A DNA stretch of 48,665 nucleotides from an uncultured Pelagibacteraceae bacterium (GTDB taxonomy: Bacteria > Pseudomonadota > Alphaproteobacteria > Pelagibacterales > Pelagibacteraceae). Positions 41,276-48,665 of this stretch are shown one piece after another; the first letter of the stretch is position 1, and each line of letters opens with the position of its first letter. The stretch is from positions 1 through 48,665 of the forward strand of contig CACKNR010000009.1 in NCBI GenBank assembly GCA_902601545.1, written 5' to 3'. The notes under the pieces were generated by a model. The model did no database searches and had not been told where the DNA came from. It saw nothing but the letters and a program-made list of their open reading frames with translations. The position numbers and the translations under genes are program-made.

Positions 41276-42133
41276 ATGAGTCTAAAAGAAGATTTAACCG
41301 TTCTATTTGTTTCATTTTATTCAAAAAATATAATTGAAAAACCCATCGGGCAAATTGACAGAGAAATACCAATTATAGTCGTTGAAAATTCTCAGGACTT
41401 AAAATTAAAAGAGCATCTAGAAAAAAAGTACCCAAATGTAAAAGTTGTAATCCCTGATTACAACTCAGGTAACGGCGGTGGAGCGAATATCGCACTTAAT
41501 TTAGTCAAAAGTAAATATGCTCTCTATCTTGATGTTGATGTAAGTTTAACCAAATCATCTCTTGAAGAATTATATAATTCAGCAAATGAATTAAAAAATT
41601 TTTCGATTATTGGTCCAAGTATTGATGGATTAAAATATAAAAAAAATTATTTTATTGAAAAAAATGTTATCGACCAAGTTCACAGCATGAACTTCATAAC
41701 AGGTTGTGCTTTATTTTTTAACATGAACGTTCTTAATCAAATAGGAAATTTCGATGAAAATATTTTTTTATATTATGAAGAAAACGATTTGTATGTAAGA
41801 AGTTTAAAAAAAAATTTTAAGATTTACCTAAATGAAAAAGCCAAAATCAAACACATAGGTAATGTTTCAACTGATTTACTGAACAAAGAGGAAATTGAAA
41901 TTAATAGAAACTGGCACTTAATGTGGTCTAATTTTTATTTTCACAAAAAGCACTATGGTATTTTTTTTGCTTATTATAAATCAATTTTCAAACTAATTAC
42001 TGCGTGTTTCAAATTTTCATATTTCTTTTTATTAAGAAAGGAAATAAAAAAAAGAATTTATTTGGCGAGATTAAGTGGAATATTAAATGCGATGCAAGGA
42101 AAAAAATCTTGGCATAGAACTAAAATTGAATAA
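41276..42133 (+). CDS. GT2 glycosyltransferase (rhamnosyltransferase-like)
   Basis: 285 residues. DYNSGNGGGANIALNL, KYALYLDVDVSLTKSSLEEL (DxD-type metal site) and the acceptor region FITGCALFFNMNVLNQIGNF with FYYEENDL-type FLYYEENDLYVRS are GT-A signatures of rhamnosyl/mycolyl-arabinogalactan-type GT2 enzymes. No membrane anchor. The sugar donor is unknown, but the nearby dTDP-sugar genes make a dTDP-amino sugar plausible. Confidence 0.87.
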   Translation: MSLKEDLTVLFVSFYSKNIIEKPIGQIDREIPIIVVENSQDLKLKEHLEKKYPNVKVVIPDYNSGNGGGANIALNLVKSKYALYLDVDVSLTKSSLEELYNSANELKNFSIIGPSIDGLKYKKNYFIEKNVIDQVHSMNFITGCALFFNMNVLNQIGNFDENIFLYYEENDLYVRSLKKNFKIYLNEKAKIKHIGNVSTDLLNKEEIEINRNWHLMWSNFYFHKKHYGIFFAYYKSIFKLITACFKFSYFFLLRKEIKKRIYLARLSGILNAMQGKKSWHRTKIE

Positions 42134-42172
42134 AGTCTTGATTATTCAAATTATAAAATATAATTCAAATAA

Positions 42173-43054
42173 ATGAAAAGAAAAAAAATTATTGTAACTG
42201 GAGGAGCGGGATTTGTAGGAACAAATTTAATAAAGCTACTGATCAAAAAAACGAAATATCAAATTATAAGTATTGATAATTATTCCTCGGGTTCAAAAAA
42301 AAATCATATTAAAAATTTCAGAGTGAAATATTTAAAAGGTAATACTGTAAATATTTCTTATCTTATAAAAAAACCAAAAGAAATAAAAACAATTTTTCAT
42401 TTCGGAGAGTTTGCAAGAATTTATCAAAGTTTTGCCAAAATGAATGAATGTATTGATTTTAATTCAATTGGTTCGAATGCTGTTTTTAACTTTTGTCTAA
42501 AAAATAAAATTAAACTTATATATTCTGCTACCTCAGCATCTTTAGGAAATAAAGGTAAAGATAAAAATTTATCACCTTATGCTTTTACCAAAGCAAAAAA
42601 TTTAGAGTTGCTAGAAAATTTAAAAAAATGGTTTAATTTTAAATATGAGGTTATTTATTTTTATAATGTCTATGGGCCACATCAAATCAGCAAGGGATCT
42701 ATGTCTACCGTAATAGGAATTTTTGAGGATCATTATAAAAGAAAAAAACCTCTACCAGTTGTAAAACCAGGAACTCAGACAAGAAGGTTTACTCATATTT
42801 ATGACACAGTAAATATTTGTTATCATGCATGGAAAAAAAATCTTTGCCGCCATTATAGTATTGCTCACAAAAAATCTTATTCAATAATTGAAGTAGCAAA
42901 AATGTTTAATTCTAAATTCAAATACTTGTCTAAAAGACCAGGTGAAAGATATGGTTCAGCTTTGTCAAATAGCAACTTGTCAAATAAAATTTTTAAGTAT
43001 TTTGGAAAGATAAATTTAAAAGATTACATAAATGAATTTAAAAAAAATAATTAA
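42173..43054 (+). CDS. NAD-dependent nucleotide-sugar epimerase (GalE/WbpP-like SDR)
   Basis: 293 residues. IIVTGGAGFVGTNLIKLL, IDNYSSGSKKNHI, IFHFGEFARIYQSF, the catalytic SATSASLG and SPYAFTKAKNLE (Tyr-x3-Lys), and FYNVYGPHQI fit the UDP-glucose/GlcNAc 4-epimerase group, slightly short at the C-terminus. The cofactor-binding site and triad are complete. Last gene of the island; its stop meets the convergent apt gene with a 4-bp overlap. Confidence 0.82.
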   Translation: MKRKKIIVTGGAGFVGTNLIKLLIKKTKYQIISIDNYSSGSKKNHIKNFRVKYLKGNTVNISYLIKKPKEIKTIFHFGEFARIYQSFAKMNECIDFNSIGSNAVFNFCLKNKIKLIYSATSASLGNKGKDKNLSPYAFTKAKNLELLENLKKWFNFKYEVIYFYNVYGPHQISKGSMSTVIGIFEDHYKRKKPLPVVKPGTQTRRFTHIYDTVNICYHAWKKNLCRHYSIAHKKSYSIIEVAKMFNSKFKYLSKRPGERYGSALSNSNLSNKIFKYFGKINLKDYINEFKKNN

Positions 43055-43578
43055 TGTCCCGGAAATTCAATCAAATTATATGTTTTGTAGCCTTTTTCTT
43101 TAAGAAGTTTATTTCCAGGTAAATCGAATAAATTGATAACAAATATGAAACCGGCAACTTCACCGCCTGAAATTTTTATAAGTTTTGCAGCAGCTTCAGC
43201 AGTGCCTCCTGTTGCTATTAAATCATCAATAATTAATACCTTTTCACCTTTATTTATTGAGTCTTTGTGTACTTCAATAGTAGCTTTTCCGTACTCTAAT
43301 TCAAAATCTACAGAATGTGTCTCAGCTGGAAGTTTATTTTTTTTTCTTAAGAGCACAAAAGGTTTTTTTAATTTATAAGATACAGTAGAAGCAAAAACAA
43401 AACCCCTAGATTCTATCGCTGCTACTTTATCGAATTTTATTTTCTCAGATATTTCAATAATTTTATCATTTGTATATTTAAAAGCCTCAGCGTCCTTAAT
43501 TAAAGTTGTTATATCTCTAAATAAAATCCCTTTTTTGGGATAATCAGGAATTGATCTAATAAATTTTTTTAAATCCAT
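43051..43578 (-). CDS. apt: Adenine phosphoribosyltransferase
   Basis: 175 residues. IRSIPDYPKKGILFRDITTL, AAIESRGFVFASTVSY and the PRPP-binding loop VLIIDDLIATGGTAEAA are the Apt signature. It converts adenine and PRPP to AMP. It is divergent from mtnP with 44 bp between, and MtnP releases adenine, so the pair is functionally matched and could share a control region. Confidence 0.95.
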   Translation of the reverse strand: MDLKKFIRSIPDYPKKGILFRDITTLIKDAEAFKYTNDKIIEISEKIKFDKVAAIESRGFVFASTVSYKLKKPFVLLRKKNKLPAETHSVDFELEYGKATIEVHKDSINKGEKVLIIDDLIATGGTAEAAAKLIKISGGEVAGFIFVINLFDLPGNKLLKEKGYKTYNLIEFPGH

Positions 43579-43622
43579 AATTATGCTTCAAGTTCTAGCA
43601 AAAAAGCATTAATAATTAAATA

Positions 43623-44498
43623 ATGAAAAAAAGAAAACTAGGGATAATTGGTGGCAGTGGTCTTTACAAAATAGAGGGTTTTGAAAAAACTAAATGGAAA
43701 AAAATTAACACTCCGTGGGGAAAACCTTCAGACGAAATTTTAATAGCTAGTATAGGTAAAGAGGAAATTTGTTTTATTCCACGACACTCTCGTGGTCATA
43801 AAATAAGTCCCACAAATATTAATTTTAGAGCAAATATTGATGCAATGAAACAATTAGGTGTCACAGATATCATTTCAGTGTCAGCTGTTGGATCTCTTAA
43901 AGAGAATTTAGAGCCAGGAAAATTTGTAATTATAGACCAATTTATAGATCGAACATTTTCAAGAATAAAAACATTTTTTAATGAGGAAATAGTTGCCCAC
44001 GTTTCGATGGCAAATCCCACAAGCAAAGGGCTCTCTAAATGTTGTGAGGATGCTTTGAAAAAGTTGAATATTTCTCATCAAGTTGGAGGTACTTACGTAG
44101 TTATGGAAGGACCTCAATTTTCTACACTAGCAGAGTCAAATTTATATAGAACTTGGGGAGCAGACGTAATTGGTATGACTAACATGCCAGAAGCTAAATT
44201 AGCAAGAGAGGCTGAAATTAGGTACTCCACGGTAGCAATGGTTACAGACTATGATTGTTGGCATCCAGATCATGATGAAGTTGATGTAAACATGGTAATA
44301 CAAACTTTAATGAAAAATGCATCTAATGCACAAAACATGATTAAAGAAATAATTAAAACCTTTAAAGAGTATTCTGTGGAAAAAGATCCTGCAAATGATT
44401 GTTTAGATGTTGCAATAATAACTGACCCAAAATTCAGATCCAAAAAATCAATAAAAAAGTTAAAGAATATTGCTGGAAGAGTTTTAAATAAAAAATAA
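43623..44498 (+). CDS. mtnP: 5'-methylthioadenosine phosphorylase
   Basis: 291 residues. LGIIGGSGLYKIEGFE, PRHSRGHKISPTNINFRANI (phosphate/ribose site), SVSAVGSLKE, YVVMEGPQFSTLAES, IGMTNMPEAKLAREAE and TDYDCWH are MTAP signatures; the DYDCW segment with Asp favours 6-aminopurine substrates. It phosphorolyses MTA (and possibly 5'-deoxyadenosine) to adenine and the 5-substituted ribose 1-phosphate. First gene of a plus-strand operon. Confidence 0.93.
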   Translation: MKKRKLGIIGGSGLYKIEGFEKTKWKKINTPWGKPSDEILIASIGKEEICFIPRHSRGHKISPTNINFRANIDAMKQLGVTDIISVSAVGSLKENLEPGKFVIIDQFIDRTFSRIKTFFNEEIVAHVSMANPTSKGLSKCCEDALKKLNISHQVGGTYVVMEGPQFSTLAESNLYRTWGADVIGMTNMPEAKLAREAEIRYSTVAMVTDYDCWHPDHDEVDVNMVIQTLMKNASNAQNMIKEIIKTFKEYSVEKDPANDCLDVAIITDPKFRSKKSIKKLKNIAGRVLNKK

Positions 44499-44503
44499 TC
44501 TCA

Positions 44504-44947
44504 ATGCCAACATATACTGTAAAATATTCAAATATAAATCTTTCACAAAAACAAAAAAATTCTATTGCAAACGATATAACAAATACTCACAATAAATTTA
44601 CCGGCGCAAATACTTTCTTTGCTCAAGTAATATTTCAAAAAAATCAAAAAAATGCTCACTACATGGGCGGTAAACTTGTAAAAACAAAGGAAATTTTCTT
44701 AAATGGTCAAATAAGAGCTGGACGAACGTCAAAAGTAAAAAAAAAATTAATTTTAGGTTTAAGAAAAATTTTGACTAAGAACACAAATTTGAGGAGCGAT
44801 TTTGTTTGGGTTTACTTAGAAGATTTACTTCCAGATCAAATGATTGAGTACGGAGAGGTTTTGCCCAAATCAGGACAGGAGAAAGAATGGTTAAATTCTT
44901 TATCACCAAGCTTAAGAAAAAGATTAAAAAAGATGGAACAAAATTAA
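44504..44947 (+). CDS. Tautomerase-superfamily protein, cis-3-chloroacrylic acid dehalogenase (cis-CaaD) type
   Basis: 147 residues; after Met removal the chain starts with Pro1 (PTYTVKYSN), the catalytic residue of the superfamily. Numbering from Pro1, His28 (NTHNKF), Arg70 and Arg73 (GQIRAGRT), Tyr103 and Glu114 (WVYLEDLLPDQMIEYG) are all present, the same six positions used by cis-CaaD of 149 residues. The single long chain is the cis-CaaD, not the short 4-OT, layout. Hydrolytic dehalogenation or hydration of an acrylate/propiolate-like substrate is therefore likely by family. Its natural substrate is unknown; it is inserted in an MTA-salvage operon (starts 5 bp after mtnP; TAATG into mtnA). 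Confidence 0.8.
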   Translation: MPTYTVKYSNINLSQKQKNSIANDITNTHNKFTGANTFFAQVIFQKNQKNAHYMGGKLVKTKEIFLNGQIRAGRTSKVKKKLILGLRKILTKNTNLRSDFVWVYLEDLLPDQMIEYGEVLPKSGQEKEWLNSLSPSLRKRLKKMEQN

Positions 44948-46020
44948 TGAAAATAGATGGCAAAGCATATAAAACAATTTGGTTTGAGAACAATAAAGTA
45001 AAAATTATTGATCAAACAAAACTTCCTCATCAGTTTGTAATTAAAGATTTAAAAACAGTAAAAGATGCAATTAATGCAATTAAAATTATGGAAGTGAGAG
45101 GCGCTCCATTAATTGGTGCAACAGCTGCCTATGGTTTAGCTTTATCTATAATTGAAAAAAATGATTTATCTTTTCTAAAGAAATCCAGCGAGGAACTAAT
45201 TGCATCAAGACCCACTGCAATTAATCTTAAATGGGCAGTAGATAGAATGATGAACAAGTTATCTGGAGTGAACGATAAAAAAGATATTTTGAAAATAGCT
45301 TTAGATGAGGCAAAGACTATTACAGAAGAGGATGAAAAATTTTGTAAGTATATTGGCTTGAATGGTCTTAAAATTATTGAGGAAATTGCAAATAAAAAAA
45401 AGGATACAGTAAATATCTTAACTCATTGTAATGCAGGATGGTTAGCAACTATAGACTGGGGGACCGCAACTTCACCAATATATCATGCTCATCAAAAAGG
45501 GATTAAAGTTCATGTTTGGGTTGATGAAACTAGACCACGAAACCAAGGAGCTAACTTAACTTCATATGAGTTAAATGAAGAGGGTATATCAAACACTGTA
45601 ATTACTGATAATGCTGGAGGTATATTAATGCAACGAGGACAGGTAGACATGTGTATTGTTGGAACTGATAGAACTTTATCAAATGGTGATGTCTGTAATA
45701 AAATTGGAACATACCTAAAGGCTCTTTCTGCAAAAGATAATAATGTTCCTTTTTACGTAGCCTTGCCAAGCTCAACTATAGATTGGAGTATTAAAGATCA
45801 TAGACAAATTCCTATCGAGGAGAGAAATTCAGAAGAGCTATCGCATGTTGAGGGAATTGATGAAAATAATGAAATTAAAAAAATAAGAATTTACCCGCAA
45901 AAAAGTAAGTCTTTAAATCTAGCCTTTGATGTTACACCTGCTAAACTAGTTACAGGTTTAATCACGGAAAAAGGAATTTGCGAGGCTTCAGAAAAAGGAT
46001 TAAAAGGTTTATTTAAGTGA
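44947..46020 (+). CDS. mtnA: 5-methylthioribose-1-phosphate isomerase
   Basis: 357 residues from the ATG at 44947, overlapping the previous stop (TAATG); an in-frame ATG at 44887 would run through the tautomerase gene. MEVRGAPLIGATAAYGLAL, ILTHCNAGWLAT with the catalytic Cys161, DETRPRNQGANLT, and VGTDRTLSNGDVCNKIGTY with the catalytic Asp241 are MtnA-defining and exclude eIF2B. It converts methylthioribose 1-phosphate to methylthioribulose 1-phosphate. Its stop overlaps the GTG of the aldolase gene. Confidence 0.93.
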   Translation: MKIDGKAYKTIWFENNKVKIIDQTKLPHQFVIKDLKTVKDAINAIKIMEVRGAPLIGATAAYGLALSIIEKNDLSFLKKSSEELIASRPTAINLKWAVDRMMNKLSGVNDKKDILKIALDEAKTITEEDEKFCKYIGLNGLKIIEEIANKKKDTVNILTHCNAGWLATIDWGTATSPIYHAHQKGIKVHVWVDETRPRNQGANLTSYELNEEGISNTVITDNAGGILMQRGQVDMCIVGTDRTLSNGDVCNKIGTYLKALSAKDNNVPFYVALPSSTIDWSIKDHRQIPIEERNSEELSHVEGIDENNEIKKIRIYPQKSKSLNLAFDVTPAKLVTGLITEKGICEASEKGLKGLFK

Positions 46021-46661
46021 GCAAATTAAAAGCTGAAGTAATAAAATATTCCAAAAAATTAAATATAACTAATTTATCTGCCTTAAGATCAGGAAATATT
46101 TCTGCAAGAGCAAAAGAAAAAGGAGTGGATGGTTTTTATATAACTCCATCGGGGAGAAAGTATTCATCTTTAAAAAAGAAAGACATCGTCTTTGTTTCTC
46201 TTAAAGGTATTTATGACAAAAAAAAGGGTAAACCATCTTCAGAATGGAGATTTCATCAAGATATCTATGTGAATAAAAAAGATGCAAAAGCTATAGTTCA
46301 TGCTCATTCAACTTGTGCTACAGCTGTCTCTACCCATCAAAAAAGTATTCCAGCTTTTCACTATATGGTTGCAGTAGCAGGAGGCGAAGACATTAAGTGC
46401 AGTAAATACGCAACTTTTGGAACAAAAAATCTTTCAAGAAATATTTTAAAAGCATTGAAAAATAGAACAGCATGTTTGATTGCTAATCACGGTCAGGTTG
46501 CTTTTGGAGAAAATTTAGAAAAGACTTTTGAGCTTGCCCAAGAAATCGAAAATATTTGCCATCAATATATAAATGCCATAAGAATTGGAATACCTAAGAT
46601 TCTTTCAAAAAAAGAAATGAAAATAGTTTTAGGTAAATTTAAAAATTATAAAAAAGGATAG
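46017..46661 (+). CDS. Class II aldolase, FucA-like; candidate 5-(methylthio)ribulose-1-phosphate aldolase (Ald2)
   Basis: 214 residues from a GTG start that overlaps the mtnA stop. LRSGNISARAKEKGVDGFYI, ITPSGRKYSS, KPSSEWRFHQDI with Glu76, HAHS with zinc ligands His95 and His97, and ANHGQ with His158 match L-fuculose-phosphate aldolase, whose Glu73, His92, His94 and His155 are at the same spacing. The YATFGTKNLS region is also FucA-like. After MtnP and MtnA, the likely reaction is cleavage of methylthioribulose 1-phosphate to DHAP and an aldehyde (DHAP shunt); MtnB dehydratase is the alternative, as no mtnC/mtnD are near. Confidence 0.82.
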   Translation: MSKLKAEVIKYSKKLNITNLSALRSGNISARAKEKGVDGFYITPSGRKYSSLKKKDIVFVSLKGIYDKKKGKPSSEWRFHQDIYVNKKDAKAIVHAHSTCATAVSTHQKSIPAFHYMVAVAGGEDIKCSKYATFGTKNLSRNILKALKNRTACLIANHGQVAFGENLEKTFELAQEIENICHQYINAIRIGIPKILSKKEMKIVLGKFKNYKKG

Positions 46662-46667
46662 TTTTTA

Positions 46668-47708
46668 ATGATAAAAGTTGGTGAACACATTACCATTGAT
46701 TTTCTTGGTGTAAAAAAAGATTATTCACCTGAATTTTATGAAAAGGTTATCTACAAAATAGCAAAAGCCGCAAAGGTGGAAATATTAAACGTTGCATCTC
46801 ACAAATTTGAACCGCAAGGCTTTACCTTAGTTGCTTTATTGTCAGAAAGCCATTTTAGTTTTCATACCTTCCCTGAAAGAGGTGTTATCAGCTTTGATTT
46901 TTTTACATGCGGAAAAGTAAACCCTAAAGTTGCTTTAAAAATTTTAAGAAAAGAGATAGATCATAAAAGAGTAGTGACCAATGCTTTCGATAGAAGTAGT
47001 GTAGGTCTTTATGATGATATTTATAGCACCCCAGGTCAAAAGAAATTCTATGTGGTCAAAGATGTTTTAGAAAAGTTCACTTCTAAAGTCGGTCAATTTG
47101 TTGAAATAATGGATCTAGAAGAGTTTGGTCACGCCCTATTTATAGATCATGAAATTCAAGTAGCTGAAAAAGATGAAAAAATTTATAGCTCAAACTTTTT
47201 TAAATCCAGTTATGATTTGAGTAAAAAAAATAATAATGTTGCGATAATTGGCGGAGGGGACGGAGGTGTTGCTAGAGCCTGTTTAGAGAATAACTCTAAC
47301 TACATCGATTGGTTTGAACTAGATCCCGAGATAGTAGATGTTTGCTATCGTCACTTACCAAAAGTTTGCTCAAAGGTTAAAAAAAGCAATAAAATTAAAA
47401 AGTTCTGGGGAGATGCATTTAAAAGTATAAAAGAAATAGAAAACTCAAAATATGATAAAATTTTTGTAGATTTAAACGATGATCAATATTGTATTGATTT
47501 AGCAAAAAAAAATATGAAAGGTTTAAAAAGAATTCTTAAAAAAGGTGGCGTGATAACTGCTCAAGTTGGAAGTAAGGATAAAAAACCTAAACAAGTTGAT
47601 AACTGGTGTAAGGTTTTAGAAAAAAGCTTTGGAAACGTTAAATTATCGGGGGCTTATATCCCTAGTTTTGACTGTAAATGGAATTTTGCTTCATCTATAA
47701 TGAAGTAA
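46668..47708 (+). CDS. speDE: Fused S-adenosylmethionine decarboxylase and spermidine synthase (SpeD-SpeE)
   Basis: 346 residues. Domain 1 (about 1-115) is prokaryotic AdoMet decarboxylase: SESHFSFHTFPERG with self-cleavage at Glu60-Ser61 to form the pyruvoyl group, His66, and FFTCG with Cys81. Domain 2 (about 125-346) is the aminopropyltransferase: FGHALFIDHEIQVAEKDE, the dcAdoMet loop IIGGGDGGVARACLEN (about 193-208), WFELDPEIVDVC, and KIFVDLNDDQYC with the catalytic Asp268. It makes spermidine (or a related triamine) and MTA, the substrate for mtnP upstream. No ornithine or arginine decarboxylase is in the window, so putrescine comes from elsewhere. Start 6 bp after the aldolase stop. Confidence 0.92.
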   Translation: MIKVGEHITIDFLGVKKDYSPEFYEKVIYKIAKAAKVEILNVASHKFEPQGFTLVALLSESHFSFHTFPERGVISFDFFTCGKVNPKVALKILRKEIDHKRVVTNAFDRSSVGLYDDIYSTPGQKKFYVVKDVLEKFTSKVGQFVEIMDLEEFGHALFIDHEIQVAEKDEKIYSSNFFKSSYDLSKKNNNVAIIGGGDGGVARACLENNSNYIDWFELDPEIVDVCYRHLPKVCSKVKKSNKIKKFWGDAFKSIKEIENSKYDKIFVDLNDDQYCIDLAKKNMKGLKRILKKGGVITAQVGSKDKKPKQVDNWCKVLEKSFGNVKLSGAYIPSFDCKWNFASSIMK

Positions 47709-48505
47709 TGTTTCGTGTTTCTTGCATTCAATTAAAATCAAATAATAACATTCTTAATAATCTAAATAAAACAAGCAAACTAATTATCAAAGCAGTAAAA
47801 CAAAAAGCAGATTTTATAATAACCCCGGAAGTTTCATCTCATTTTTCTCTAAATAAAAAAGAATTACTCAAAGTTTGTACTTCTATGGAAAATGACCTCT
47901 ATCTTAAAGGGATAAGTAAGCTTGCGAAAAAATATAAAAAGTGGATTCTAATAGGATCGCTGATAATCAAACTTTCAAACAGCAAATTGGTTAATAGATC
48001 TGTACTTTTAGATACTAAAGGCAAAATAAAAACTTATTATGATAAAATTCATATGTACGATGTAGTTTTAAGCAAAAAAGAAAAATATTTTGAGTCTAAA
48101 AGTTTTTCTGCAGGAAAAAAAATTAAGACTTTTAAATTACCTTGGGGAAAGCTTGGCCTAAGCATTTGCTATGATCTAAGATTTCCGAACCTTTACAGAA
48201 AGCTTGCAAAAGCTGGATCTTTATTTTTAACTGTTCCGTCAGCTTTTACAGAGACAACAGGAAAAAAACATTGGCACTCATTGTTAAAAGCAAGAGCGAT
48301 TGAAAATTTTTGTTATATATTCGCTCCTGCTCAAGGCGGGACTCATTACAATGGTAGAAAAACCTTTGGACACTCTTTAATAGTTTCTCCAGACGGACAG
48401 ATTTTAAAAGAATTAAAAAAATCAGAGGGATTAATAACAGCTTCGATTAATCCAAATTTTTCCAAAAATCTTAGATTAAGAATTCCAAGTTTGAAAAGTG
48501 ACTGA
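47708..48505 (+). CDS. Carbon-nitrogen hydrolase, Nit1-like (deaminated glutathione amidase type)
   Basis: 265 residues from the ATG overlapping the speDE stop (TAATG). The nitrilase triad is complete: Glu41 (FIITPEVSSHF), Lys113 (YYDKIHMYDV) and Cys154 (LSICYDLRFPNLYRKLA). VPSAFTETTGKKHWH and the ARAIENFCYIFAPAQGG segment favour Nit1 (hydrolysis of deaminated glutathione) over N-carbamoylputrescine amidase or omega-amidase Nit2. Being last in a polyamine/MTA operon, another amide repair role is possible. The next gene is convergent and directly abuts. Confidence 0.85.
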   Translation: MFRVSCIQLKSNNNILNNLNKTSKLIIKAVKQKADFIITPEVSSHFSLNKKELLKVCTSMENDLYLKGISKLAKKYKKWILIGSLIIKLSNSKLVNRSVLLDTKGKIKTYYDKIHMYDVVLSKKEKYFESKSFSAGKKIKTFKLPWGKLGLSICYDLRFPNLYRKLAKAGSLFLTVPSAFTETTGKKHWHSLLKARAIENFCYIFAPAQGGTHYNGRKTFGHSLIVSPDGQILKELKKSEGLITASINPNFSKNLRLRIPSLKSD

Positions 48506-48665
48506 TTATTCGTAAGATTTAACTTCTTTAATATTTGAACCTAAAGAGATGTTGATTTCTAATTTAATTTTAGCTCTTTTGTCATTAAATTTATAAACGT
48601 TTCTAGCAAGCTCAATAAATTTCTCATCAAATTTATTATTTTTTTCAGCTAGTCTTTTACCATCT
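48506..48665 (-). CDS. DUF6165 family protein (C-terminal 53 residues; runs off the window)
   Basis: The minus-strand frame ending at 48506 is open to the window edge: KFDEKFIELARNVYKFNDKR then AKIKLEINISLGSNIKEVKSY. This matches the C-terminus of DUF6165 proteins, which have LARxVYxxNDKRAxIKxEIN. These occur in marine alphaproteobacteria next to polysaccharide genes; function unknown. The 5' end and start lie outside. The stop codon directly touches the nitrilase stop. Confidence 0.7.
   Translation of the reverse strand, partial: DGKRLAEKNNKFDEKFIELARNVYKFNDKRAKIKLEINISLGSNIKEVKSYE

Noticed and set aside
44887-44946. N-terminal extension of MtnA
   Set aside because: It lies in another frame over the tautomerase 3' end; the TAATG overlap gives a start that places Cys161 and Asp241 as in the family.
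47708-48505. Nitrilase as N-carbamoylputrescine amidase because of the polyamine context
   Set aside because: The sequence around VPSAFTETTGKKHWH and CYDLRFPNLYRKLA is Nit1-like, and no agmatine deiminase is next to it.

Overview
The window is a gene-dense, very AT-rich (A/T-run-rich, lysine/asparagine/isoleucine-rich proteins) bacterial segment with tiny intergenic gaps and many stop/start overlaps (ATGA, TAATG, GTGA). Together with the family content (AcuI/YhdH reductase, DUF3553, DUF1330/GYD small proteins, tandem Amt transporters, TauE/SafE exporters, DUF6165, SpeD-SpeE fusion), this points to a streamlined marine alphaproteobacterium of the SAR11/Pelagibacterales type. No rRNA is present, so the placement is inference. 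I see no transposase, integrase, CRISPR array or phage gene.

Layout. 1-6180: acrylyl-CoA-reductase-type MDR (5' end off the window), LysR regulator, RseP-type site-2 protease, HU, and two tandem ammonium transporters, with strong terminator hairpins after HU and after each transporter. 6176-9802: a secreted protein and a glycosyltransferase-like protein, rhodanese, kappa-GST/HCCA-isomerase-like protein, ABA4-like membrane protein, RecX. 9785-12034: DUF3553-cysQ-small membrane protein operon divergent from mnmA. 12105-12275: an unannotated, highly structured, relatively GC-rich RNA candidate. 12273-18259: membrane protein, a 27-codon very basic microprotein, PLP trans-sulfuration lyase, MFS carrier, CADD-like putative p-aminobenzoate synthase, two TauE/SafE exporters. 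18345-22592: short SxtJ-like protein plus O-carbamoyltransferase, M23 peptidase, TerC, enoyl-CoA hydratase. 22678-25006: seven consecutive small genes, at least three and possibly five of which look like dimeric alpha/beta-barrel (ferredoxin-like) proteins, with one secreted and one membrane protein. 25007-27374: methyltransferase, beta-alanine:pyruvate-type transaminase, small membrane protein. 27483-27559: tRNA-Met(CAU).

27567-43054 is a surface-polysaccharide island starting 7 nt after the tRNA: heptose-kinase-like GHMP kinase, a PLP sugar 3-dehydratase-like enzyme (Schiff-base Lys replaced by His), B12-radical SAM enzyme, split transketolase, RmlC-like cupin, several epimerases, a fused nucleotidyltransferase/GmhB-type phosphatase, RfbA/RfbB and a 4-aminotransferase, three glycosyltransferase-like proteins. 

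43051-48505 is a metabolic unit around 5'-methylthioadenosine: a SpeD-SpeE fusion makes MTA, MtnP splits it into adenine (recycled by the divergent Apt) and MTR-1-P, MtnA isomerises this, and a FucA-like aldolase would cleave the product (DHAP-shunt logic). Inserted in this operon is a tautomerase-superfamily protein carrying all six catalytic residues of cis-3-chloroacrylic acid dehalogenase at the same numbering. A Nit1-like amidase closes the operon, and a convergent DUF6165 gene runs off the window end. The most novel-looking items are the 12.1-kb RNA, the basic microprotein, the small alpha/beta-barrel cluster and the cis-CaaD-like protein in the MTA operon.
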